64,000 nucleotides of DNA from Cynocephalus volans (taxonomy: Eukaryota > Chordata > Mammalia > Dermoptera > Cynocephalidae), in the NCBI RefSeq assembly GCF_027409185.1, contig NC_084463.1:48230907-48294906 (forward strand). The letters are read 5' to 3'. The first letter of the stretch is position 1; each line of letters opens with the position of its first letter. Shown here piece by piece: positions 21,345-32,597 of this stretch. Position numbers and translations under genes: made by a program. Under the pieces are notes generated by a model that searched no databases, was not told the DNA's origin, and saw nothing but the letters and a program-made list of their open reading frames with translations.

Positions 21345-24300
21345 AGTCCTGGTCCTGGATGAGTTGAGCAGGGACTGTCCTAGGAAAGGGGGAAGGGCTA
21401 GGTCAAAGCCCTCTGGGTGCACTGGTGGCAGTGGGAGTGTGGGAGGGACAAGGTGAGATCCAGATAGAGGAGCAGCCAGGGCCTGAGGATTCTGGAGTAG
21501 TGGGGAAACGCCAAGGACACTGATGGCTACGCACCCCTGAGCAAGCAGATTTGGCAAGATCTAGGTGAATCTCTGAAGCCCTGGTGGGAGGGTCAGATGA
21601 GTGACTGAATTGGAGATACCTGGGGTGCCAGGTAAAAGAAGCCTCTTTTTCCTAATTGAGCTGCACCTCGGAAGGGGGCCAACCTTGACAAACACATTTG
21701 GCCATTGATACATTTGACAGAGGAAGGGAACTAGGCAAGAAGCAGAATCCTGAGGTTTGGCTTCCCCAACTGGATGGCCCCATGAACAGGACTGCCCCTG
21801 AGACCAGCAGGTGGAGTGGGGCTGGGACTGCAAAGTCTGGAGCTGGGGATGTAAACTGCACATGTGTTTGCCAGGAGGCTGCTGAGAGCTCAAGGCCACA
21901 GGCCAGGTTTCCAGCCCTGAGCCTGCAGCAGCTCAGAGATTCAGGGCCAGTTTGGTTCTTCCCTGCGAGGTTGTGGGCCTCTAGGGCTGGTCAGCCAAAA
22001 AGAGCCCCATTTATTCTCTTCCTTAAAGCTCAAGTGGATCAAGATAGGTGAAGACTTGAGTGTAGACCATCTGATAATACCAGGTCCTTGTGGCTTTGGG
22101 CACCCCCTCCACCCAGAACCAGCCAGCCCCTTCTCTCTCCTACTGCCATGAGCAGTAGCGTGGCTCCTTGCAAGCACTGTCTACTTTCTGCTTCCCCACC
22201 ACTGCACAGTGCAGCCTGTGTACCAGCACCTGCTTGGCAGCTGGTACCATGCAGCAGCAGCAGAATCCTCACCCTGAGCACTGGAGGCCCCCATACCCTG
22301 GAGTGACCAGAGCATCAGGACCCCACACTCTGACACCCTGAACCAGGAGGAAAAGTCCCCCTGCTTTCTTGGCCTCTACCAGCTACCCCAGGTCCCCAAA
22401 ATGTAGACGTGTGCCCCAGAAGTCCAAACCACTGAGTGTCACTTCCCCTGTGGCACAGTAGACCTTCTTTCCTTACACTTGCTTTACAGAAACTGACCAA
22501 GAGAAAAAAGGAGTCCACTGTGCACTAGACTGCAGAGACCAAGGCCCCTCAAGGTCTCAGGCCTTGGTGCCTGTTCATCGCCACTGCTCCAAACACAGCA
22601 TGGTCCTGTCGACCAGTCCTGGGTACTTCACTCAGAGACAGGTGCAGCAATGACTTTCTCTTTATCTATAAATATATGCATGTATATGTATTTAGGGAAA
22701 GTCCTCTGTGTGTATATATTTATATTTATATCCCCCCACACACACATATACACACACATCCATTGCAGGAACCAACCAGCCCTTCTGCCAGTGACTGTCA
22801 GGGAATGGACCAGGGAATGGATGTCAGGAGATCATCCCTACCACGTCCAGGAGCCCCTCAGCTGAATGTCAGACCAGGGCTGTGTGCTTTTGTCCAGGCC
22901 CGGCCCAAGGGTAATCATCGGGTGGTAGGAAAACTTTCCTCTTCCCCCAAAGCTCCCCCTGTATCTCACAGGTAGGCAGCAATATATCAGCCCTGAGCAC
23001 TAGAGGTCCGCACACCCTGGAATGACCAGAATGCCAGGACACCTGGCACCATGAAGAAAAGTCTCCCTATATCCTTGGCCTCTACCAGCCACTCTGTGGC
23101 CCCAATATTCACAAGTGCACCCCAAAGCTCCGTACCACTGGCTGCCACCTCACTCGTGGCAGTGTAGACCTCCTTTTCCCCAGATTTACATGAGAGGGAC
23201 TGACCAAGGAACAAACAGCCCTTACACCCAGACTACACTGTGAAATCTGTGGAGCTGTACCCCACAGCTGGCTGCCAAGAAGGCAAGGAAATGCCACATG
23301 GAGATATTCATTGGCATTTCAGGAGCCTCTGGGTCAAATTCCAGATGAAGGCAGTGCCCTCCTGTGCAGGACCAGCTTAAGTATCATCACTGGGTGGCAG
23401 GAACACTGCCCTCTTCAACCAAGCCTCCTCCTCAGACAGAGTTCTTTTCTTTCTAGCACCTAAGGGGGCACACACGGTCTGGTTCCATCCTGGGTGGGTG
23501 GAGGAGAACTTTCTGCAAAAGGAAGAAGGACCATGTGGGCGCTCTGGGATGCAATGGTGGCGGTAGGAATGTGGTCAAGATGGGCCCAGAATGGAGAAGC
23601 AGCCAGAGCCCAGGCCAGGCAAATCTGAGAATCACAGGGGGCTTCTGAGGGCCCAGGATACTGAAGGCTAAAAACTCCTGTGCAAGACGGATCTGGACAG
23701 ATCTCTCTGGATCTCAGCATCCCATCTCGGGCATGGGGAGTGAGCTCAAGGTGCCCTGAATTGCAGACACTGTGGGTGGGGCCGGCAGAGTCCCAGCAGA
23801 GGGACAGCTACTGCACACACCTGAGTGAGCAGGCTCAGTGGCTTTTGATGCCAGCATCCCAACCTCTATGGCCATGACAATCTGAAGGAGCCCCATCTCC
23901 TCTGTTCTCATAAGCTCAGGTGGGTCAAGACTGGATAGGACTCGAGGAAAAGACCCCCTGAAAATAGAGGGTCCTGAGGGGCTTTGCAGCCCCCACCACC
24001 CAGAACCAGCCAGCCACTTCTGTCCTGAGGCCAAGAACAAAAGCAGAGCTCCTGTTAAACACCTCCTACCCCTCTGGCTCCCCAACACAGCATTGGCGGC
24101 CCATGAACGTACCCTGGAATGACCATGGTGGCAGAAACCTCAACCACTAACTCCTCTAACCTGAAGGAACAGGCTCCCTATGCACTCAGGCTACAGCATC
24201 CACTGCAGGGACCCAACAGGCACAAGGGCAACCCAATAATCCAAGCCACAAGTGGCCACTCCCCCTATAGCAGTGTAGACCTCCTGTCTCCAGGCACACA

Positions 24301-24650
24301 AGCAGGAGCTGACCAAGGGAACAAGTGTACTTTACACCTAGACTGTAGTGTGAAATCTGCATGTGCCCACTTGATACAGTTATGAAAATCCCTGAGTGTG
24401 CGGGTGTATATGTGTGTACCACTTCCAGGAGATCCTAGGCTGAGGTCCATCCTCAGGGCATCCCCTCTTTTCCAGCCCCTGCCCAAGTGTTGTCACCCTG
24501 TGGTGGGGCAGGTCTCTTCCCCTGAACCTCTCCATCACAAACAATTCTCTCATTTCTAACACAAAGGGGAGGGCACACACATTCATATATGTGTGGGAAC
24601 TTCTACCCACCAACAACCAGTTCTGTGATGGACACCTGCTGGGCAACCTG
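21345..24650. repeat. Diverged tandem repeat region (unit about 1.1 kb)
   Basis: Collinear blocks recur. 'ccctggagtgaccagagc' (about 22295), 'ccctggaatgaccagaat' (about 23017) and 'ccctggaatgaccatgg' (about 24112) are one series. 'gtagaccttctttcc' (22460), 'gtagacctccttttcc' (23166) and 'gtagacctcctgtctcc' (24277) are another. 'gagaagcagccagagcc' (23596) matches 'gaggagcagccagggcc' (21467). The last two copies are offset by a constant 1.11 kb over at least 500 bp. The first is spaced differently and carries a (TG/TA)n insertion at 22700-22760. Copies: about 21345-22950, 22960-23450 (partial) and 23455-24650. It is GC-rich relative to its surroundings, with no gene. Its position just beyond a DUX copy recalls satellite-like DNA beside human D4Z4, but no sequence link to a known satellite is claimed. 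Confidence 0.65.
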
Positions 24651-24959
24651 TAATTGAATTTCAGAATTTAATTCTGATACTGTCCACCTGGGCAGAGCCT
24701 CAGACCCACAGATTGAAGGCTCAGTCTCACAAGACTGCCTCCACTTCAGACACCAGTTTCAAGTAGTAAGTTGTCATGTGTTTTTCCAACTGGACTGGAT
24801 ACAAACCTGGGGTCCAACCAACCCCTCCTCAGGATTGAATAATTGGCCAGAGCTGCTCAGGGGACTCAGGGATACACTTTAATATGTTGAGTCTTTTACT
24901 ACAAAGAATATTACAAAGTTAAAGATAAAGAGCCAGATGAAAAACATGAATTGAGCGAG
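24651..24959. other. Intergenic, no gene seen
   Basis: Transition between the repeat region and an LTR-like segment. No feature recognised. Confidence 0.4.
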
Positions 24960-25380
24960 GGATAAGGGAAGGAGCTTAGCACTTCCACGCCCTCTGCAGG
25001 TGCGGGTGCACCCCCTCCAGGAATATCCACATATCCAGCCATGCCTAAGCTAGCAAAGCCCAGTTTCATTTTGTTTTTTTAATATGGGAGCTTCATTGTA
25101 TATTCATCATTGATTAAATCGTTGGCCATTGGTGATCAACTTAACCTTCAGCCTCTCCCCTTCCAGGAGGTTGGGATGAACATTCCAACCCTCTAGTCAT
25201 GCCTTGGTCTTTCTGGTCCCCATTCTGAAGCAATCTAGGGTTCCCCAACCACAGATCATCTCATTAGCATACAAATGACACTTTATAGATCCCACAATTT
25301 CTAGGATTTTAGGAGCTGTGTGCCAGGAAACAGGGAAGAACAAATATATGTATTTTACAATGACTAAAAAGAGGAAAAAT
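24960..25380 (-). mobile_element. Probable ERVL-type LTR remnant
   Basis: Blocks such as 'cttccaggaggttgggatga', 'ctgaagcaatctagggttcc', 'catctcattagcatacaaat' and 'ttaggagctgtgtgccagga' recall reversed ERVL (MLT2/MER21-like) LTRs. The family assignment is from memory and tentative. Confidence 0.45.
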
Positions 25381-26655
25381 AACTAGAACTTTAGCCTATT
25401 GTACAATATTGCTTTCTCACAAAGAATACGAACACTGTGAGAACCAGTTGCTGGTCACTGGAGAGTCCCCATTATCTCACCTCTGGGACAGAAGTGAACC
25501 TTCTCACCTGGGAGGGGGGTCAACTCAGAATCTCTGACTTGTGTGTTGAATCACAGAGGGACACAGCTAGGACCCACTGGCATGGGAAGTCCACTGACAA
25601 GTCAGTCACCTGCAGGAGTGGGTTCAGGCACATGTGGCTGGCAGGTTCGCACCACGACCACAGGCCCAGAAGCCTGGACAGCCCAGACAATCCCCTCCAA
25701 CCAGTAAACTTCTGTAAGGACACTTGGTCTGGATCCAAGGATAGTAAAGCTGGGTGGCCTGTGAGAACACTATTGCTATGTCCATGGGGAACACTTTTAA
25801 TGCCTGAACTATTTTAATTTCAGAATTTAAAAAATCTGCTAGAGGCTGGGGTTTTGATGCTTCCTGTTTGATTAGAAACTGTCAGTGAAGTAGAAAATAC
25901 ATTCAGGAATCGTGGGTGTGCATTTGTAGACTTGACAGGCTTACTTTACAGTTGGGGATGTGGGGTTCAGATTCTTTAGAATCTCTACCCTAGTGGAAGT
26001 CAGGCACACCCTGTTCCAGTCACCCAAAGGCTAGTTTAAGTGTAGCCTCGAAGGGATTTGGCTGATGTAATCAAAGATAAAATTTTAAATTAGTCAAAGC
26101 AGGGGCTTTCTGGGTGGGCCTGATTCCATAAAAGAGTAAACTATAAATTTTTCTCCTTTGAAAAGGCTGGGCCTGACGAGACTGTGGTGGTCCTACCTCC
26201 CACCTCAGAAGCTATCACTGCCTCTGGATACTCTCAAGGTGGTGACATCTCTGGGATCCAACACCCACAACAGACAGAACTCATAGGATGTGAACTTCCT
26301 CATTCTGTGACAGGTATGCCTTGGAAAAAACCCATATATCTTAATAGTCAAATGAAAGGACAAAAAAGAAAGCAAAACCAGCCCCAGGCTATTTACAGTG
26401 TCTCACTGGTGCCCTGGGGTCCACAAGCATTTCTAGAAGACTGAAGTGTGTCAAACCTGCAGTAAATTAAAGAATGTCTGTCCTATCCGCCTCTTAGGCC
26501 TAGAGTATGGTCTGCTCACTCAGGTTCATGATGTAACTGTCTTAAGATGACATACCACAGTCAAATATCAACAAAAAGAACCACGCACATAACGCGTATG
26601 AATCTGGCCCTCACATCATGAGCAGGAGGGGTGACAATTAGGTTTGTATCTCATG
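25381..26655. other. Intergenic, no gene seen
   Basis: Several short open frames, the longest 126 codons at 25437-25817, show no recognised similarity, splice context or codon periodicity that can be judged by eye. Parts of 25980-26300 look like an old LTR or MLT-type repeat. Confidence 0.4.
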
Positions 26656-26660
26656 AATAT

Positions 26661-26711
26661 TCTAAGTAAGTAAGTAAATAAATAAATAAATTAAATAAAT
26701 AAATAAATAAT
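26661..26711. repeat. (TAAA)n microsatellite
   Basis: Tandem taag/taaa/taat tetranucleotides. It ends where the RBM22-like sequence begins. Confidence 0.9.
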
Positions 26712-26721
26712 AAAAAAGAAA

Positions 26722-27602
26722 CACACACAGAATATGAAGGAAGAGATTTCTTATTGATGGAACACAGCCAATTGATGTGCTGGGGAAAGCCACATCCACC
26801 TGTGACAGGCTGCTCAGGCTGTCCCGGACCGCATTCTACTGTAAAAAAGAATTGGCCCCACATTTGCTCCCTCTGGGTGAGAGGAAAGTGCAAGAGAGAA
26901 GAGAAGGGTCCTTGCAGACATGAGAAGCCTACAGATGCAGGTGATACCTTTGGTGATCAGAATACTAAAGGCCAATATTCTGGAATCGATGACCATTTCG
27001 CAGACAATCTTTTAAAGTGAGCTTTGACCGTGCCTTGTCTGGACCCACGAGAGGTCAAGATTATCACCACAGTAGATGTTGGTAATCCGGGCATTACAAT
27101 TACTGAGTTCAGAGAGAATTCGATCATCACTGTTGTACAGAGACAGCAGTGTGTTCTCACCCAGTTTGTAACAAGGCAGGCTGCAGAAGTGGCTGCTGAT
27201 TAATTAATGAGTTGATTATTAATGACCACAGACTCAATGCGAAATGAGAAATATTTCAAGCAGCCAGAGGAAAAGAAAAAGGAAAGAATGAAACTGTAGC
27301 CTCTTGGATGAAGCTAGAACCTGTTCTATGACTGCCAGGAGCCTTTTTTTCCACCTGCAGCAGCAGAAGTCCCTTCCAACTCCAACATACCCCCACGTGA
27401 TCCTCCAGCTCTGGTGGACATTGCCCACGCCACCCACACCCCGCCTGATATTGCTCTGCCTCCACGCCCAGGTTTTGAGTCGCACATACTACACCCAATG
27501 AAACCACCCCCTCCTTTCATGAGGACTCCAGGACCAATCTGCTGTCTTTCTCAGGACTCTCAGAGGATGGGGACTTATGCTGGAAAACACAGGAGTTTCT
27601 AA
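26722..27602 (+). pseudogene. RBM22P: RBM22 processed pseudogene (5'-truncated)
   Basis: RBM22 is a spliceosomal zinc-finger/RRM protein. Residues in order: [15 protein letters not shown], then the CCCH region ending R-H-E-K-P-T-D, then [10 protein letters not shown], the RRM piece [25 protein letters not shown], and the proline-rich tail ending [16 protein letters not shown]. The natural stop after G-K-H-R-S-F is at 27600-27602. It covers roughly residues 150 to 420 of the ~420-residue parent without introns, so it is a retrocopy truncated at its 5' end. Frameshifts and stops (for example after 27018 and in the RRM) make it non-coding. The call rests on strong residue order from memory. Confidence 0.88.
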
Positions 27603-27657
27603 CACGTTATCACCACTCTGGCACTCCATGGAAGAAAAGGCACTTAAAATATGCAGT

Positions 27658-27985
27658 ACAGTCATTCCTTGGCGTCTGCAGGAAATTGGTTTCAGGACCC
27701 TTGTAGCGACTAAAATCCAGGGATACTCAAGTACCATACATTAAATGGGTAGTGTTTGCATATAACCTAAACACATCCTCCCTTATACTTTAAATCATCT
27801 CTAGGTTACATATAACACCGAGCAGAATGTAAATTCTATGAAAATAGTTGCCAGATGTATTTTTTAAAAATTTCTACCACTTTTATTGGTGGATTATAAT
27901 TTTTACTGATTTGGGGGTATTTTTGATCTGCAGTTGGTTGAATCCTCAAATCTGGTGCCCAGTGATGTGGACGACCAATTGTAGA
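27658..27985 (+). mobile_element. Tigger-family (MER2-like) DNA transposon remnant
   Basis: It starts 'cagtcattccttggcgtctg' and ends 'ggacgaccaattg'. Internal landmarks are 'ggtttcaggacccttgtagc', 'gtttgcatataacctaaaca', 'taaatcatctctaggttaca' and 'gcagttggttgaatcc'. These are typical of mammalian non-autonomous Tigger elements. No transposase sequence. Confidence 0.75.
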
Positions 27986-30465
27986 TGTCTTGTAAAGTAA
28001 GTAACAGATGTCTTTTACACCCATAGGTGAATTTTACAGTTACCCAAAATTTAGTCATTTACACACTAATTATAGATGTTTTTCATAGCTTCTTATAAAC
28101 ATTATATTTTAATGCTGTTGCAAATTTTAACTCAGTTGTCTTATAAAATCAACTAATATAAAAATAATTTTATATGGCATTATAATGTTTTATTTAAATT
28201 CAACTTAAATTTATGTACTTTAGTTAGGAAATGTCTGCGTGTCTACCCCTCGCAGGCATTATGTGGGGTTTCACAGTCTGCACAGTCACCACATCTGGGG
28301 AAACTCTGATGTGTCAGACACAGGCTGTTCCCTGCATAGCTTTTCCCTCCTCAGGCAGCAGCCAAGTCATGAGAGAGTGAAAGCCGAGTGTTCCCTACAG
28401 TAGAGGCTCTTATTCCTGGGCACTCTCCTCAGAGTAGGAGGACACCAGAAGGCTCTTTTAGGGGATACTTACTGGGACATGGGCTTAGCCCTGTAAGATG
28501 TGAGGACTCTGACCAGTAGGTAGAGACTTCTAAGGAGGGAGGATGAGGCAGCTGTTCTGATCCTGGAGCCCCACCATGCCTTGTCCCATTTCATAAAGAC
28601 AGTTCTGAGGGATTGTTCTGGAACATGTCTGGACAGTGAAGTTTGGGGAACAGTGTAGGCTTTGATGAGACTCAGGTGAGGTCTTCTGTGGGGAGACAGG
28701 AGGTTAATGCTCAGCATCTGGGCTGGTGTTCTGTGGCCAATTAGGGTGTCTGGTTGGGTTGAAGTCTATTTTTACTAGGGAGGAGACAGGAAAGTCTGGA
28801 TGGCTCCCAGGTCCTGTTTCTAATTTGGGGTGGGGGGTGGGGGGATCTTGAAAGGGCTGAGCCTTAGTATCTTTGGGAAATTCTAGAAAGTCTGATTGGG
28901 AACCTGGGAAGACCCGTTGCTTGGTACCTGAATGCTCAGTGTGGAGTCGGCCACATTTATGCTTGGCAGGCAGAGAGCTGGGTTTGCATCCACATCAGCA
29001 TAGCCTTGTGCCAGAGACTGAAGAACAGGTGGCTCCGGACAGGTGTCTCGGTGGCAGGCTGGTGAACATCATGAGAATAAACGTGAGTTTTGTTGGCTGT
29101 CAGCCTGGCAATGAGGGTTGGGTTCTGATTAAAGTGCTTGGGTACAGCATGGGGCCAATCAACAAATCCACCCCCCATCCTTCAGCTCTCCCTGAGCTGA
29201 GAACCCAGTACACGACATGGTTGAGGCTTTGCCAGGTAAATGGATCTCATCTCAGGTTTCTTGACAGGTGGCTGGCCTGTGAGATCAGATCCAAAACAGG
29301 TGTATTCTTGGATGTATAAACTGGCATCAGCCTGCTAAGGTGATGTGGGAGAGATGATATAAAATAAAACATGTTGGAAACTCCTCTCAAAGAAGAATAA
29401 AAACAAACTCAGTGTAGAAACAAATGATCATTTTTTACTTAAAGAAGCAATTCAACTTTATGATTGAAAAAAGTAAATTACAAAATATATGTGTTTTGTG
29501 TGAACATCAGTTTGAAAAAGAAAACATTTCCTAATGCTGTTTTTGTTTGTTGGTTTTTTACAATCAGTAAAAACACACCATCTTGTACATGCTTGTAGGG
29601 AGTATAAACAGCCAGTGATCTATGGAACGACAACTAAAAAAGACATCGAGAGTTGAAAAAGGAAAGCTCTTGCATATAGGATTCTACTTTCTGGTTTTGG
29701 TGTGAGCAGGACTGAAGTCATGTTGGGACCTAAAACATCATGGGCTTTAAAAGATTTTAAAAGGACACAGTGTTTTTCTTAGAATGCATTTCTCTGAGTT
29801 CCCTCTTATCCTGTGGTTATTTAACATTTTGAAACTTGGTTATGGGACAAGATGATATTATTCACATTAATGTAAAGTTTGTTTTCCAGCCAGCCTGAAG
29901 CGGCAGACTTGCCAGAAGGCACAAACTATCCAGACTCTGAAATAACAGCAAAGATGGGAGCAGAAGCCAGATGGAGTCTTGGAGAGACTTTGCACTTGGC
30001 CCCTTGCACATTCCCCTCCCTCCTGCTTTTCATTTTCCAAATTCTATTCCCTCAGCCCCCTCATAAAAAAACTCAGTAAATGAGAGTCTTTCAGATGGCG
30101 TTGGTCTGGCTGTTCTTCAGGTTTACCGGGGAGATGGCTTCAGTCTGGTCATTCTCCTTCAGGTTGCTGGAGAGATAGTTTAGCCCAACATCTCTCCTCA
30201 GATCACTGGGATTCCTGGACAACAGCTGACTTCCAACTCCAACAACAGTTGACTTTTGAGTGGTTTGCTGTTGAAAGGGGCCAGGCAGCTGGACTGTGCC
30301 CTGTCACACTGGAAGGCATCTGATAATAACACCTGAACACATGCACCATGGTGTTGGTACACATGTAAATAATAGCAAACAAACAAACAAAGAAAAGTAC
30401 ACATATGAGAAAAATCTTTGTGGTCATCCAGACTTTTAATACCTACATATGAAGGGCATTGCTAT
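27986..30465. other. Intergenic, no gene seen
   Basis: Region upstream of FRG2. A 148-codon frame at 28873-29319 has no recognised similarity and no supporting signals, so it is not annotated as a gene. 29880-30300 has LTR-like phrasing ('ccttcaggttgctggagaga') but was not assigned. Confidence 0.45.
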
Positions 30466-30905
30466 AGGGCAAACGTGTGCCCCAAAAGTTTGTATATTGG
30501 AAACTTCATCTCCATTGTAACAGTGTTAAAAGAGTGAGAAATCCAATCATAGTATTTAAAGGTGGGGCCTTTGTGCAGTGATTGGATCATGAGGACTGTG
30601 CCCACACTAGTGGGTTGATCGACTCATGAAGTAATGAGTTATCATGGGCGTGGCTGTAATAGCTTTATAAGGAGAGCGAGAGGGTAGGTTAGCTTTCTTG
30701 CTCATGCCATGTTCATCTTCATTTTCATGTGCTCCCCTGTATCACCACAGGAACTGTAGAGAGTCCCTGCTGAGAAGAAGGTCCTGTCACATGCACCTCC
30801 TGGAAAATGGACTTCCCAGCTTCCAAAACTGTAAGAAATACATTTCATTTCTTTATAAATTATCTAGTTCCAGGTGTTCTCTTATAGGAAGCAGAGAACA
30901 GAGTA
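30466..30905 (+). mobile_element. MaLR (MST-type) LTR
   Basis: Sister of the LTRs at 3325 and 14984: 'gtgccccaaaagtttgtata', 'cagtgattggatcatgagga', 'ctcatgaagtaatgagttat', and 'tggacttcccagcttccaaa' near the end. It contains TGATTGGATCA at 30580-30590, one base from the reversed DUX4 consensus. Confidence 0.85.
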
Positions 30906-32011
30906 AAACAGGCATAGACATGAAGCAAATCAGGAGACTTGTAAAGAGCAATTAGCAGAAAACCAGGGAGGAAACACCATCAGAGAGTCGTAAGATTCCC
31001 TCATTACCCCTCGGTTTTGCTGATGCTTTAGCTGAAGTTTCCTGGGAAACTTCTACAATGGAATCTTCCTCTGCAGTGTTTCTTTCCTGCAGAACCAACC
31101 ATGTTATGTGTCTAAATGTGTCTCACCTCTTGTCCCCACCTGGGTCATGGGAAGCAAGGACACAGTCTTTGCTTGTGTTTTGGAATGAAGGAAGCACTGA
31201 AGGTCTGTGAGCTTCACTTCTGTTAATCTTGTTAAAAACCCTGAGGTCTAGAGTTGCTGAAGCTTCCTTGGTTTCAAGTTTCTCTTCTCTTTATTAGAGC
31301 CCAAGGGTTGTGGAGAAGGGCCCGACCCCAGCAGTTCACGGGCACCTACTGGTCCTTGCTAAGTGTTCTAAGGCCTGACGGTTTTTCAAATTCTCTTTGG
31401 GTTGAGGAGGAGGGAGGTCAGTGAGTCAGCATCAATCACAGGCAGCTTGAAAAGGTTAAGGGTCTTCTGTATGTAGCTACTGGTTTTTTAGGACAAGACA
31501 CAGACAAGTGGTCCATGACTTGTCTGAAATTTGATGATGCAATAGTCATATCCACAATGGACTTTAATCAGGAAAACAAGAGAAAATCACCAAAGGTACA
31601 AGAATGGCAATCATGATCCACCTGTCTTACTATCTCAGATTTTGAATGCTGATTCAACAGCGGCGCTCCCAGCATGACCAGAAAATGCTGTGGCAGAGGG
31701 AAAGTTTTCCTCTCCAGCTGGGCTTTTTGTTGCCTCTGAGATCAGAGGTTGATTAGGTTAGCATCGGTACTACCGTAGTGACATCAATGAAATCACACTT
31801 GATCTAATTATCTCCACCACTTTTAGGACAGAAAGGAGTATTTTATCTGGTATGTATTTTTTCCTGTATTTTTATTTTATTACACATGTGTGTATCTAAT
31901 ACAAAAAAAAACCCTATAATTTGGTATTTTTCATTTCCAAACATTAGAGAAAATTGAACATGTATACAATTTTAAAACTGTACATTATTTTCTTTATGTA
32001 CAAAATATGCA
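30906..32011. other. FRG2 upstream region
   Basis: No exon recognised. Holds the DUX4 consensus site at 31750-31760. Confidence 0.5.
31750..31760 (-). promoter_or_regulatory. DUX4 consensus binding motif upstream of FRG2
   Basis: The minus strand reads TAACCTAATCA, a perfect match to the human DUX4 motif TAAYYYAATCA recalled from ChIP work. It lies about 840 bp before the FRG2 start codon. By simple base counting a match on either strand is expected once in some 100-260 kb. Binding is inferred, not shown. Confidence 0.5.
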
Positions 32012-32200
32012 AGCGTACTTCAAAAAATTTATGAAAAAGTAGAAATAAAAGATAATACAAATCTTTCCATGAGTTTTTGTTTTCTTTCATTTTGTTTTGT
32101 TTTGGTTTTGTTTGGTTTTGGCAGTTGGATGGTATGGGGATCCGAACACGTCACCTTGGTTTTACAAGCTCTGTCAATGAACTTTTTGAAGACCCCTCGT
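32012..32200 (+). mobile_element. Palindromic MITE, copy 2, split by a SINE fragment
   Basis: The ends 'gcgtacttcaaaaaattt' and 'gaactttttgaagaccc' match copies at 5338 and 39900. The middle (about 32074-32170) is foreign: a T/G-rich tail and 'tatggggatccgaacacgtc' plus 'accttggttttacaagctct', a degraded minus-strand CYN-type SINE. Confidence 0.6.
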
Positions 32201-32597
32201 ATATATATATACATGTCAATATACTGTTTGTGTCACTCTGCATGTTGAAATCTGTGCAGGGTCTTAAATACTTCTGGGTGAGAATCGAGTCAGAAATCAG
32301 ATGGAAATTGTCTCCTGACTTCCTGTATCTGTGTCCCCTGGCTACTTATCCTGCTTTTGGACTCTATGACAGAACCCTTCAAAAGTGTCCTTTTACCCAT
32401 GTCTAGGTCCCCAGTACGATCACAATCCCCAACATTCCTTATTGAGGTGCCGATGCGTGGCAGGAGGAAGGAGTGTCTTCAGCCAGGAGGAGTGAGCCAC
32501 GCCCAGCTGAGGGGCTTATCAAAGGCAGGCCCAGGAGGCCGACCCCCACTGCGCATCTGTACGTGCAGGAGAGAGGACCTTGCACTTGAACTTCAGC

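Noticed and set aside
28873-29319. 148-codon plus-strand frame upstream of FRG2
   Set aside because: No recognised similarity, no splice or polyadenylation support, and length possible by chance in 64 kb. Left unannotated but could be searched.
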